A program made the translations under genes and the position numbers. DNA of 43,256 nucleotides from Hyphomicrobiales bacterium. GTDB taxonomy: Bacteria; Pseudomonadota; Alphaproteobacteria; Rhizobiales; Aestuariivirgaceae. Positions within the stretch are counted from its first letter, which is position 1. Every line of letters starts with the position of its first letter. The notes under the pieces were generated by a model that did not search any database, was not told where the DNA came from, and saw only the letters and a program-made list of their open reading frames with translations. This document shows, piece by piece, positions 1 through 8,204 of the stretch. The stretch lies in assembly GCA_025359265.1 (NCBI GenBank), contig JANYHB010000060.1, forward strand, positions 1-43,256, written 5' to 3'.

Positions 1-290
1 ACATCCCATGCCTCGCGGTAAATTTTTCCGCCAAGCGCCAGCACTTGTTTGCACGCCGCATCAACATCAGGCGTGAATACATAGCCTGTCCACACCGGCG
101 GCATGCCCTGCATTTCAGGCGGCGTATCCATGATGCCGCCCACACCGAGCCCACCCGCATTGACAACGGTGTAGGTTGGCATTTGCGGCGTGAACGTCCA
201 GCCCACCACAGCAGCATAAAACTTCTTTGCTGATGGCGCGTCAGGCGTCATCAGGTCATGCCAGATAAATGGATTTTGCATCGTGTTCAT
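1..290 (-). CDS. VOC (glyoxalase/bleomycin-resistance) family protein, partial
   Basis: The reading frame starts at 290 and stays open to the left edge, so the C-terminus is missing. The N-terminus reads MNTMQNPFIWHDLMTPDAPS and continues AKKFYAAVVGWTF, the usual opening of a vicinal-oxygen-chelate module in which the first strand carries the metal-ligand position (His in WHDLMTPD). A second segment, WTGYVFTPDVDAACKQVLALGGKIYRE when read in pieces, matches the second beta-alpha-beta half. Such small proteins bind a metal and act in isomerisation or resistance reactions, but substrate cannot be told from sequence. It lies 16 bases downstream of the GST frame, so it is probably co-transcribed with the TetR and GST genes. 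A second in-frame ATG at 281 is an alternative start; an AGGA box precedes both. Confidence 0.8.
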   Translation of the reverse strand, partial: MNTMQNPFIWHDLMTPDAPSAKKFYAAVVGWTFTPQMPTYTVVNAGGLGVGGIMDTPPEMQGMPPVWTGYVFTPDVDAACKQVLALGGKIYREAWD

Positions 291-306
291 GTTCCTTCTC
301 CTGTTT

Positions 307-366
307 TCAAGTTTCCAGTTCTTCAAAAGGTGCACGCCACTCGGGCAGCTCCATGAGCTGATTGTG
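307..366 (-). pseudogene. Stranded C-terminal tail of the GST gene, beyond an in-frame TGA
   Basis: After the TGA at 367-369 the same frame continues for 19 codons and reads HNQLMELPEWRAPFEELET before a normal TGA at 307-309. This resembles the end expected of a bacterial GST (helix plus a Pro-Trp-Arg motif). Tail and body are in one frame, so a single C-to-T change on the plus strand at 367 (TGG to TGA on the coding strand) accounts for the break. Either the gene is newly inactivated or trimmed, or the base is a sequencing error. Confidence 0.7.
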
Positions 367-921
367 TCAGCGTTGCATGTTGGGAAAATCTGCCAAAGGT
401 ATTTGCGCCTCCTGCGCGTATGGCAAAAAGGTGGCGGCTCTAAAATCTGCATAGGAAACCCGGTCGCCAACCAACCAGGTTCTTTTGGCAAGATGCTGCT
501 CAAGTACCGGAGCGTGGCGGACAAAATCTTTCAGCCCGTCATCAAGCTTTTCTTGGGGCGGAGCATCTTTCGTGAACATGGGCCAAACAACCCGGAAAAA
601 ATAAAGAGGATCAGCCGCGCGGTTAAGATGATGGGTGGCCCGGCTGATCCAGCGGATCATATCCGGTTGCTGATCACCAACGCGCCAAAAATCTGATTTC
701 GCAATCGCTGATAAGCGGCACGCAATTGCGTCGGCCTCCCATAACGTTTTGCCGCTCTCTTCGAACACAGGCACCAAGGCATTCGGATTCAGCGCTTTGA
801 AAGCCTCTTTGTGGGCGGGATTTTGCGGGTTGGCGGCAACAAATTCGACAGGTGATTTGAGATAGCGCGCCACAGCAACTGCCAATCGCGGATTGGAGTT
901 TTTGGAATAGTATAACTTCAT
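367..921 (-). CDS. Glutathione S-transferase family protein, prematurely ended
   Basis: The protein starts MKLYYSKNSNPRLAVAVARY, the thioredoxin-fold N-terminus of bacterial GSTs, with the active-site region at Ser6 to Asn10 and the cis-Pro loop near NPNALVPVFE followed by the Glu-Ala-Asp (WEADAIA) that holds the glutathione gamma-glutamyl group. The C-terminal helical domain contains RTWLVGDRVSYADF, the conserved N-capping motif. It probably conjugates or reduces electrophiles in the cytosol. ATG at 921 is preferred over ATG 927 or TTG 933 because GAGA lies about 6 bases upstream. The start is 8 bases after the TetR stop, so the two form an operon. The frame ends at codon 185 on TGA where family members have Trp; about 19 further codons follow in frame. 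Confidence 0.8.
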   Translation of the reverse strand: MKLYYSKNSNPRLAVAVARYLKSPVEFVAANPQNPAHKEAFKALNPNALVPVFEESGKTLWEADAIACRLSAIAKSDFWRVGDQQPDMIRWISRATHHLNRAADPLYFFRVVWPMFTKDAPPQEKLDDGLKDFVRHAPVLEQHLAKRTWLVGDRVSYADFRAATFLPYAQEAQIPLADFPNMQR

Positions 922-929
922 CGCCATTC

Positions 930-1550
930 TCAAGTCTCATCAGTGCAATGAAACAACAATTCAATATAACGACGCAAATGGCGGATCATGTCAGCTGCGA
1001 TCGTCACATCATTTTTTGCTTTAGCCAAAATGAATGCGCCCTGGATCACCGCCTGCGTATGCAATGCCAAACTTTCCGCACCCCACACCGCCAACGGCGC
1101 GTGGCGCATTTTGGCCTCGCCAATCAGCTTGCTGATATCTCTGGCATGGCTGTCAATGCCTTCCAGGCAGGCATCGCGAATGGTGGGGCTTGATATAAAT
1201 TTTTCCTGCACCAGGGTGCCCAGAAAACACGTGCATTCAGCCAAGCTGCGCCCTTCGAGAATCTCAATCCGAAAATCCACATATCCAAGCAAGCGATCAA
1301 GCGGATCCTCAAATTTGTGATAGTCAGCGACAGCGAAAGCTGCACCCGTCACTTCCGTCCAAAATTTGGTTGCTACAATGGCCAACGCTTCCTTGCCTTC
1401 AAAATAATGAAAGAACGCACCTTTGGTAACGCCTGCCGAGCGACAAAGTTCATCAACTGTTGTGCCATCATAACCCTGCTCGCGCACCAGCTGCAGCGCT
1501 GATTGCAAAAGCCGCGTTTTAACCGGGATGGACTGATCAGTTACCGACAT
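930..1550 (-). CDS. TetR/AcrR family transcriptional regulator
   Basis: This is a 206-residue protein with an N-terminal helix-turn-helix: LLQSALQLVREQGYDGTTVDELCRSAG is the usual helix 1-2 region, followed by VTKGAFFHYFEGKEAL, the recognition helix and the FxxKExL anchor. The C-terminal part resembles the ligand/dimer domain of AcrR-like repressors. It most likely represses itself and the GST and VOC genes downstream and is released by an electrophile or other small ligand. ATG at 1550 is chosen; the frame can extend upstream to a TTG at 1565, but that codon lies inside the inverted repeat at 1559-1578, which looks like its operator. Confidence 0.88.
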   Translation of the reverse strand: MSVTDQSIPVKTRLLQSALQLVREQGYDGTTVDELCRSAGVTKGAFFHYFEGKEALAIVATKFWTEVTGAAFAVADYHKFEDPLDRLLGYVDFRIEILEGRSLAECTCFLGTLVQEKFISSPTIRDACLEGIDSHARDISKLIGEAKMRHAPLAVWGAESLALHTQAVIQGAFILAKAKNDVTIAADMIRHLRRYIELLFHCTDET

Positions 1551-1558
1551 TACAGACA

Positions 1559-1578
1559 CATACAAACCAGTTGGTATG
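1559..1578. promoter_or_regulatory. Probable TetR operator (inverted repeat)
   Basis: Arms CATACAAACC and AGTTGGTATG are inverted with 8 of 10 bases paired (outer five all match). The palindrome sits just upstream of the TetR start codon at 1550, the usual place for an autoregulatory operator. The neighbouring RND operon is divergent and about 290 bases away, so it could also be controlled, but nothing shows this directly. Confidence 0.55.
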
Positions 1579-1866
1579 AAATCAAGTTATAATTCGTCCC
1601 CCATGGTTCAATTGAATGCGGCGTGATTTGGTCTTGGCAGATTGGCACTTTGACTTTTCACAATTGAAGCCCCTGCATTGGATCTGTTGTTTAAGAAGTT
1701 GCGCCAAGCGCTAGACGAAATGAACCAGCGGTAACAGAAAAAGCGGTGTCTCCTTCCCAATTTCTGCACCTAAACAAAACTTAAGGCGTCAGCTGAATAT
1801 CTGTAATGAAAGTGACGGATTTCCGCCCTATTCTCATACTATTGTACCAATTATGAAGAAGGTTAA
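1579..1866. other. Intergenic region between TetR and RND operon
   Basis: No coding frame with a credible start was seen here. It must contain the promoters for the leftward TetR operon and the rightward RND operon. An AAGAAGG ribosome-binding site is at 1856-1862. No strong -35/-10 pair stands out to the eye. Confidence 0.5.
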
Positions 1867-3201
1867 ATGATGGCGCGATGGACTAAAGTGGTTTTGTGGT
1901 TGGTTGTATTTCTGGCTCTGGGTTTGGCTCAGTGGAAGTATAATTTGGCACAAATGGCGATAGGCTTCGTTCATCCAACGGCCCAAACCGCGGCATCTGG
2001 TGCCGCAGCACCCGGCCAAGCAGCGGGCACAAAACGTGCATTACCACCCGTCGCCGTCAAACTTGCCCAGGCCGCGAAGGCAGATTTTCCGCTGATTGAG
2101 CGATCATATGGCACCATGGCATCGCCACAAGTCGTCAACATCAATGCCCGATTGGCCAGCCAAGTGATGAAGGTGAATGTGCAAGATGGCCAACTGGTTA
2201 AACTCGGCGATGTTTTGATTGAGCTGGATGACCGCACCGTGCAAGCCACGCTGGCGAAAGACCAGTCCACCTTGGCCAAAGATCAAGCCCTTTTGGCAAA
2301 CAACGTAATTCAATTGCAGCGTGCCCGCACACTGGCCGCGCGCAATGCCGGCACCCTTCAAGATGTCGATAACGCTGTTGCCGCTGAAAATTCCACACGC
2401 CAATTGATTGGGGCCGACCAAGCCGTTATCGATACTGATAAGCTGCAAGTTGAGTTTGCCAAAATCAAAGCCCCGTTTGACGGCAAGCTGGGTGCGATCA
2501 CGACAGCAGCCGGCGCCGTTACCTCGGCAGCCGGCGGACAAGCGGCTTTGATGACGGTGACCCAAGTGCAACCGTTGAAAGTGAACTTCAGGTTGCCAGA
2601 GCAATCGCTGCTTCCAGTGCAGGCTGCCGTGGCCAAAGGCCCCGTAACGGTGCGGGTGATCGCCTCCGGTTCACGCGATGTGCTTGACCAAGGCAAACTC
2701 ACTTTCATCGATTCCAGTGTGGACACAGCTTCCGGTACCATCGGCATGGCAGCTGAAATTGCCAACCGCAGTCTTATCCTGTGGCCAGGTCAGCGCGTTC
2801 AAGTGGAAGTGGAGTATGGCAAAGTCAGTGGCGCTCTCACCGTGCCGACTGTGGCTGTGCAACAAGGGCAGATCGGTTCTTTCGTCTGGCTTGTTGATGA
2901 TCAAAATAAGGTTTCTGCAACACCCGTGAAAGTGGCGCGCTTTGAGGGTGAACTGGCGTCGATTTCCGAGGGTCTGACAGAGGGTGCGCAGGTTGTCATC
3001 GAGGGCCAGGCCAAGCTCAACAACGGCAATGAAGTGCGCAGCGGCAAACCTGCCGATGCAGCCGCACCAGCGCCAGGAACGGAAATTAAAAAGTCGGCAG
3101 TAACGTCTGGCGGGGCTGAAGCCGCGACGCCGAATGACACGACGGCCCCGAAGCCCGGCAAGAAAAAAGATCAGGCCGCAACTGGAGGCACTCAACCATG
3201 A
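1867..3201 (+). CDS. RND efflux periplasmic adaptor (membrane fusion protein)
   Basis: This 444-residue protein has an uncleaved or signal-type N-terminal membrane segment (residues 8-25), a beta-barrel/lipoyl half around NINARLASQVMKVNVQDG and GDVLIELDD (residues 90-125), a helical hairpin with coiled-coil heptads (AKDQSTLAKDQALLANNV to GADQAVIDTDKLQ), and the second lipoyl half FAKIKAPFDGKLG. These are the parts of HlyD/AcrA-type adaptors that link an inner-membrane RND pump to an outer-membrane channel. The last 60 or so residues are Ala/Pro/Lys-rich and probably disordered. The stop overlaps the permease start (ATGA), implying translational coupling. No outer-membrane TolC-like gene is in the window. 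ATG 1870 is an equally possible start. Confidence 0.92.
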   Translation: MMARWTKVVLWLVVFLALGLAQWKYNLAQMAIGFVHPTAQTAASGAAAPGQAAGTKRALPPVAVKLAQAAKADFPLIERSYGTMASPQVVNINARLASQVMKVNVQDGQLVKLGDVLIELDDRTVQATLAKDQSTLAKDQALLANNVIQLQRARTLAARNAGTLQDVDNAVAAENSTRQLIGADQAVIDTDKLQVEFAKIKAPFDGKLGAITTAAGAVTSAAGGQAALMTVTQVQPLKVNFRLPEQSLLPVQAAVAKGPVTVRVIASGSRDVLDQGKLTFIDSSVDTASGTIGMAAEIANRSLILWPGQRVQVEVEYGKVSGALTVPTVAVQQGQIGSFVWLVDDQNKVSATPVKVARFEGELASISEGLTEGAQVVIEGQAKLNNGNEVRSGKPADAAAPAPGTEIKKSAVTSGGAEAATPNDTTAPKPGKKKDQAATGGTQP

Positions 3202-6200
3202 ATATCTCCGCCTTTTGTATCAACCGGCCAGTAGCCACAATTTTATTGTCTGTGGCGATTTTACTCGGCGGGCTTTTTGCCTGGAAGCTGCTGCCAGTGG
3301 CCGCTTTGCCCCGCGCTGAATTTCCCACCATTAACGTGTCTGCAGATTTGCCAGGTGCCTCGCCAGACATCATGGCCACATCGGTGGCCACACCGCTGAT
3401 CAAGCAGTTTTCAACAATTGCCGGCGTAGACACCATCTCATCTTCAAGTTCTCTGGGTTCCACCAACGTTACCATTCAATTTGTGTTGAATCGCTCTATC
3501 GACGCAGCGGCGGCCGATGTGCAGGCCGCCATCTCGCGTGTGTCACGCTCGCTTCCCAAAGACATGACGGAACCCCCCAATTACCGCAAGGTGAACCCGG
3601 CTGATGCGCCCGTGTTGCTGTTGGCATTGAAAAGCAAAATTGCGCACATGACCCAGCTTGATGACATCGCGCAAAATGTTATTTCACCGACACTTTCAAC
3701 GGTGGATGGCGTGGCACAAGTCTCCATCTACGGTTCGCAAGCCTTCGCCGTTCGAATTGAAATTGATCCCGATGCGCTGGCGGCCAAAGGCATGACGGTG
3801 GGCCAATTGCAAACGGCGGTGGCGGCCGCCAATCGCAATAGCCCGTTGGGCACGCTCGTGGCTGGCCCCCAACAGTTGACCTTGTTGGCTGACACCCAAC
3901 TTTCCAACGCTTCCGAATTCGCCAACCAGGTGATTGCCATTCGCAACGGCAGCGAAGTGCGTTTGAAAGATGTGTCTCGCGTGATTGATAGCGTGGTGAA
4001 CATCAACTCTGCCGCGAGCCATGATGGCACGAGGGCCATTGTGATGGCGGTGCAACGTCAACCTGATGCCAACACCGTGGCGGTGGTGGACAAAGTGCGG
4101 GCGGCTTTGCCCGACCTTGAAAAACAAATACCAGCGACAGCCTCGCTGACTGTGATGAGTGATCGTGGGGCTTCAGTGAAATCCGCCGTGTCGGATGCCG
4201 AATACACTCTGGGAATCACCATCCTATTGGTGATCGGGATCGTTTACGTGTTCATCCGCTCCATTCGCGCGACCATCATTCCGGCCATTGCCGTGCCGAT
4301 CTCCTTGATTGGCACTCTGGGAATTATGTATCTGCTGAACTTTTCGATCGACAACGTGTCGCTGATGGGCATTACATTGGCGGTGGGGCTGGTTGTGGAC
4401 GACGCCATTGTGATGATGGAAAATATCGTGCGCCACATGGAAGAAGAACATAAAGGCCCGTTCGAAGCGGCCATCGCCGGTGCGGGCGAAGTAGGCTTCA
4501 CGATTCTTTCCATATCGGTTTCGCTCGTTGCCGTGTTCATTCCCGTGTTGCTGATGGGTGGCGTCATAGGCCGCATCTTCAATGAATTCGCTGTTGTCGT
4601 GACGGTGGCGATTTTGGTTTCGATGTTTGTTTCGCTCACCCTTACGCCGATGATGGCGTCGCGCATTTTGAATAAAGATCACACACCGGGATTAGTCGGC
4701 CGGTTTTTTGAATCCATCATCAATGGCATGACCAATGGGTATGAGCGGCTGTTGAATGTCGCCCTGAAATTTCACCCTTTGACTTTCGTTGTTTTTCTGT
4801 TTTCGATCTTTGCTACTGTTTATATGATCCAGACTTTGCCCAAAGGCTTCTTCCCCACGGAAGACATTGGCCAGCTGCAGATTGGCACGCAAGGCAGGCA
4901 GGACATTTCCTTCACTACAATGCAGGGTTTGCAAAACCGCCTCGCTGAAAAGGTCAGCCAATACGAGGGCATCGCCCATGTGGTATCAGCTGTCGGCTCT
5001 GGCGGTGGCGCAATGAACACGGGCCGCATGTTCGTAGAGTTGAAACCCAAAGACCAACGCGCTGCGCTGCCGCAAGTGATGACTGATTTGCGGAAAATTC
5101 TAGGCAGTGTTCCCGGCATCACCGCCAACGCCAACCCTGTTCAAAATCTTTCGATTGGTGCAAGGCCAGGGGCCAGTGCCAACCAGCTTGTGGTGCAATC
5201 ACTTGATTATCAATTGATGAGCGTCTGGGCGGTGAAGCTGCAAGACGCGATGCTTAAAGACCGCGATTTTTTCACCGACGTAAACTCTGATGCGCAAAAC
5301 ACCGCGCAGCAAGCCCATTTGGTGATCGACAAAGAGAAGATGCAATCGCTGGGTATTTCATCTGATGTTTTGCGCACAACACTTTATGCGGGCCTTGGTG
5401 GACAACAGGTTTCAACCATTTACAGCAATGGCAGCACTTATTCTGTGATTGCCGAGCTTGATCCAAAAACCGATTGGACGCCGGAACGACTGCAAACCCT
5501 GCAAATTGCTTCCAGCACCGGCGCTTTGGTTCCGCTGGCCGCTTTCGCGCGTGTTGATCGTCAAGTGGGTGCACTGACTGTCAACCAAATCGGCCAACTG
5601 CCTGCCACCACCATTTCCTTCAACTTGCCCACAGGCGTGGCGTTAGGGTCCGCCACCGACGAAGTGACCAAGCTAAAGAACAACCTCAACTGGCCGCAAA
5701 GCGTGACCACCGGTTATTACGGCACGGCGAAAACCTTCCAGGATTCCACCAGCGGACAGGGTTTGTTGATCCTCGGCGCCATTCTCACCATCTACATTGT
5801 GTTGGGCATGCTCTATGAAAGCTTCATCCACCCCCTCACCATTCTATCGGGCCTGCCGGCCGCCGCCGCCGGTGCACTGGGTGCCTTGTGGCTTGGCGGT
5901 TTTGATCTTTCCATTATCGCCGTGATCGGCCTTTTGATGTTGATCGGCATCGTAAAGAAAAACGCCATCATGATGATTGACGTGGCCATCAAGCTGCGGC
6001 GAGACGGCATGGCCGCAAAAGACGCTATTCACAAGGCCTGCTTGATGCGCTTCAGGCCCATTATGATGACAACGCTTGCTGCCATGATGGGCGCATTGCC
6101 TATAGCACTGGGCACGGGCGCCAGCGCTGAACTGCGTCAGCCGCTGGGCATCGCAGTCGTGGGCGGCTTGGTTGTGTCTCAAGCACTCACTCTCTTCATC

Positions 6201-6305
6201 ACGCCCGTGCTTTATATTTATATGGAAAAACTATCCGGTTGGCTTACGCGCGAGCGGGTTATCCAACCAACAATGGCAATCGGCGCGCACCAACCAGCTG
6301 AGTAG
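3198..6305 (+). CDS. RND efflux permease (HAE1/AcrB-MdtB/C type)
   Basis: This 1035-residue protein has the two-fold RND architecture: TM1 at residues 12-30 (RPVATILLSVAILLGG), a large periplasmic loop, TM2-6 from about 340, then a second half with its own loop and TM7-12. Transmembrane helix 4 carries the paired Asp of the proton relay (VGLVVDDAIVMMENIVRH) and helix 10 carries the partner Lys (IGIVKKNAIMMID). The opening (FCINRPVATILL, ALPRAEFPTINV) is closest in feel to the MdtB/MdtC/MuxBC branch, where pumps take drugs, bile salts or metals-linked substrates; the substrate here is unknown. It forms an operon with the adaptor, which it overlaps by 4 bases. The stop lies one base from the stop of the convergent lytic transglycosylase gene. 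Confidence 0.95.
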   Translation: MNISAFCINRPVATILLSVAILLGGLFAWKLLPVAALPRAEFPTINVSADLPGASPDIMATSVATPLIKQFSTIAGVDTISSSSSLGSTNVTIQFVLNRSIDAAAADVQAAISRVSRSLPKDMTEPPNYRKVNPADAPVLLLALKSKIAHMTQLDDIAQNVISPTLSTVDGVAQVSIYGSQAFAVRIEIDPDALAAKGMTVGQLQTAVAAANRNSPLGTLVAGPQQLTLLADTQLSNASEFANQVIAIRNGSEVRLKDVSRVIDSVVNINSAASHDGTRAIVMAVQRQPDANTVAVVDKVRAALPDLEKQIPATASLTVMSDRGASVKSAVSDAEYTLGITILLVIGIVYVFIRSIRATIIPAIAVPISLIGTLGIMYLLNFSIDNVSLMGITLAVGLVVDDAIVMMENIVRHMEEEHKGPFEAAIAGAGEVGFTILSISVSLVAVFIPVLLMGGVIGRIFNEFAVVVTVAILVSMFVSLTLTPMMASRILNKDHTPGLVGRFFESIINGMTNGYERLLNVALKFHPLTFVVFLFSIFATVYMIQTLPKGFFPTEDIGQLQIGTQGRQDISFTTMQGLQNRLAEKVSQYEGIAHVVSAVGSGGGAMNTGRMFVELKPKDQRAALPQVMTDLRKILGSVPGITANANPVQNLSIGARPGASANQLVVQSLDYQLMSVWAVKLQDAMLKDRDFFTDVNSDAQNTAQQAHLVIDKEKMQSLGISSDVLRTTLYAGLGGQQVSTIYSNGSTYSVIAELDPKTDWTPERLQTLQIASSTGALVPLAAFARVDRQVGALTVNQIGQLPATTISFNLPTGVALGSATDEVTKLKNNLNWPQSVTTGYYGTAKTFQDSTSGQGLLILGAILTIYIVLGMLYESFIHPLTILSGLPAAAAGALGALWLGGFDLSIIAVIGLLMLIGIVKKNAIMMIDVAIKLRRDGMAAKDAIHKACLMRFRPIMMTTLAAMMGALPIALGTGASAELRQPLGIAVVGGLVVSQALTLFITPVLYIYMEKLSGWLTRERVIQPTMAIGAHQPAE

Positions 6306-6306
6306 T

Positions 6307-7509
6307 TCAGCGGCCCAGTAGCTTGGCAATGAACTCGGGCGTTGGATAACTGTCTGCAGGCCAGCCGATTTTGAGCTGCTCGGCCTTCACTGCCGCGCGC
6401 GTGCCGGAACCAATCTTTCCATCTGCTTTGCCGACGTCATAGCCTTTCGAAGCAAGGAAATTTTGTAAGGCCACCACCTGCTCATAGCTTGGCACATGCA
6501 CTTGTCCACGCCCCGCAAAAACCGGGCCAGCACCGGCAATGCGCGTGGCGAGATAGGCTGCCGTGGTGGAATAAACCAGGCTTTCATTCCACTTCAAATA
6601 AGCCTTCGTGAAATTATGATAGGCCAGAAAGGCCGGGCCATCCTTGCCCATGGGCAAGAGCAAGGCGGCGGGCACTTTATCTGGCTTCAGCGGCTGGCCC
6701 CCCGCCTCAACAACACCCCACTTGGCCCATTCGGCGCGCGTGTGATTGATGGCAAGATCAGCTTGATCATAGGGCAAGTCAGTCGTCAGCTTCACGTCTT
6801 GCAACCACGGCTGGCCGGCCAACCACCCGCTCTTCCTCAAAAGATTGGCAGTGGAAGCAACCACATCCGGCACGGAGTCGCGCAAGTTTACTTTGCCATC
6901 ACCATCAAAATCCACCCCGCTGGTGTCATAGTCAAAGGCCATAAATTGCGTCTGCCCGATTTCGCCAGCCCATGCCCCCTGCATCTCGGCAGGCGAGAGC
7001 CAACCTTTTTGGATGAGATGCAAAGCCGGAATAATTTGTGGGCGAAATTTCTCCGGCCTGCGGCAATCCCAAGCCAGCGTGACCAGAGATTGCACTGTGG
7101 GGGAGTGGCCAATATCGGCGCCAAAATCAGTTTCCAAGGCCCAAAAAGCCGCGATAACGGGTGCTGGAACGCCATATTGCTGTTGAACGGCATCGAAGGT
7201 TGCCTTGTTCTTGACAATAAGGGCACGGCCCTTGGTGATGCGGGCATCCGTTGCCATGCGCCCGGAAAATTGTAGAAAACTTTGCGCAAAGACGTTCTGC
7301 GCCCGGTCGCGCTTGATCACGCCCGCATCATATTGCACGGTGTCCAGAACGCCGAGTGCCTCACCTGATACACCTTGTGCGGAGGCTTCTTTTTTAATCT
7401 TTGCCAAAAAACCATCAAAGCCTTGTGCGGTGTTTCCACACGTGGCAGCCATGGCAGATGAGGATGCAAAGCCAAGAGCCAGCCCCAACGCAACAATCAG
7501 ATATTTCAT
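6307..7509 (-). CDS. Lytic murein transglycosylase (MltB type) with peptidoglycan-binding domain
   Basis: This 400-residue protein has a Sec signal peptide (MKYLIVALGLALGFASSSAMA). The SLT_2/MltB fold follows: the catalytic Glu is in AFWALETDFGADIGHSPT, and GEIGQTQFMAFDY with DFDGDGKVNLRDSVPDVVAST is the conserved substrate-groove and Ca-site region. The C-terminus (about 335-400) is a PG_binding_1 domain (VVALQNFLASKGYDVGKADGKIG). The enzyme cleaves the MurNAc-GlcNAc bond to give 1,6-anhydro ends in the periplasm. There is no lipobox Cys, so it is probably soluble rather than a lipoprotein. ATG 7509 is chosen because GGAG sits 7 bases upstream and it begins the signal peptide; the frame is open further upstream, but that part is not signal-like. 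Confidence 0.9.
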   Translation of the reverse strand: MKYLIVALGLALGFASSSAMAATCGNTAQGFDGFLAKIKKEASAQGVSGEALGVLDTVQYDAGVIKRDRAQNVFAQSFLQFSGRMATDARITKGRALIVKNKATFDAVQQQYGVPAPVIAAFWALETDFGADIGHSPTVQSLVTLAWDCRRPEKFRPQIIPALHLIQKGWLSPAEMQGAWAGEIGQTQFMAFDYDTSGVDFDGDGKVNLRDSVPDVVASTANLLRKSGWLAGQPWLQDVKLTTDLPYDQADLAINHTRAEWAKWGVVEAGGQPLKPDKVPAALLLPMGKDGPAFLAYHNFTKAYLKWNESLVYSTTAAYLATRIAGAGPVFAGRGQVHVPSYEQVVALQNFLASKGYDVGKADGKIGSGTRAAVKAEQLKIGWPADSYPTPEFIAKLLGR

Positions 7510-7587
7510 AACAAGCTCCCGAATCAATGCTACAGCATTGAACCATTTGGCCCAGCCGTCAAACGTCTCACGGTTGAGGATGAGGTT

Positions 7588-7617
7588 TTGGCCCGCGCAG
7601 GAATTCTTGCGGGCCAA
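7588..7617. repeat. Perfect 9-bp inverted repeat
   Basis: TTGGCCCGC and GCGGGCCAA are perfect inverted arms with a 12-base spacer. Neither strand has a T-run after the stem, so it is not a typical Rho-independent terminator. It lies at the 3' edge of the SulP relic, between it and the lytic transglycosylase gene. Confidence 0.6.
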
Positions 7618-7623
7618 GCAAAA

Positions 7624-7970
7624 ATGCCAGCACCACCCCAGCGCCAATGCCCGTGGTAAGATCAACGAAGATTGTCAATAAAAATGTGACGGCTACAACC
7701 AAAGCTTCACGATGCGAATGCTTGAACATACGTGCAATTTCAAATGAAGCCACCGATAATGGCTGTATAAAGCCCACGCTCTGGCGAAACATGCGAAGCA
7801 ATGGCAATCGCCATCGAAAGCGGCAATGCCACAATCGACACGGTGAGGGCAGCCAACACATCCGCCTTAAACTTGGCAAGATCATAGCCGTCGCGCCACG
7901 ATGACACGAGCTTGGGATGAAAACCGGTTTGCAAATGCGGCATGGGAATCAGTCTACGGTAAAAAGCCAT
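7624..7970 (-). pseudogene. SulP-family anion transporter remnant (internal deletion and frameshift)
   Basis: The 5' part (7970 to 7740) reads as the N-terminus of a SulP/SLC26 permease: FHPKLVSSWRDGYDLAKFKAD, then DVLAALTVSIVALPLSMAIA and SPERGLYTAIIGGF, the first membrane segments. The frame then stops, and in another frame the text resumes with SFEIARMFKHSHREALVV and TFLLTIFVDLTTGIGAGVV, which belong to the last membrane segments. A normal SulP protein has about 550 residues, so roughly the middle two thirds and the whole C-terminal STAS domain are missing. The two parts abut near 7740-7745. The relic lies between the his genes and the lytic transglycosylase gene. It cannot transport anything in this state. 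Confidence 0.8.
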
Positions 7971-7981
7971 CCTAGCATGAA

Positions 7982-8009
7982 AGAGGCCTGCAGTCGCCCG
8001 CAGGCCTCT
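7982..8009 (-). terminator. Rho-independent terminator downstream of hisG
   Basis: A GC-rich stem is formed by GAGGCCTGC and GCAGGCCTC with an 8-base loop; read on the minus strand it is followed by TTTCAT. It lies about 200 bases beyond the hisG stop and before the SulP relic, so it would end the his transcript. Confidence 0.6.
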
Positions 8010-8204
8010 CACTCGCCGCGGCGACAAGAAATCCGAACCATTGCTAAGCCGGGAACGGGGGCGGCACCACAGCCGAGCCAGCCCAGATTTATGAAGTCAA
8101 GCCAGCGACAAGCCTTTTGATTAATGAACCCCGCCATGGATATTGGCAGGACAATCGCAAATTTGCAACGTGGCGCAGGCCATGCGCCGCAGCGCCAAAG
8201 GGCT

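Noticed and set aside
307-921. TGA read as Trp across the genome (code change)
   Set aside because: Many genes here end on TGA in overlapping ATGA junctions (for example 3198-3201, 17832-17835), so TGA is a normal stop.
4224-4682. His/Asn/Arg-rich long frame opposite the RND permease
   Set aside because: It is antisense to a strongly conserved membrane region; its odd composition follows from the codons of the real gene.
7588-7617. Inverted repeat as a Rho-independent terminator
   Set aside because: No T-run follows the stem on either strand.
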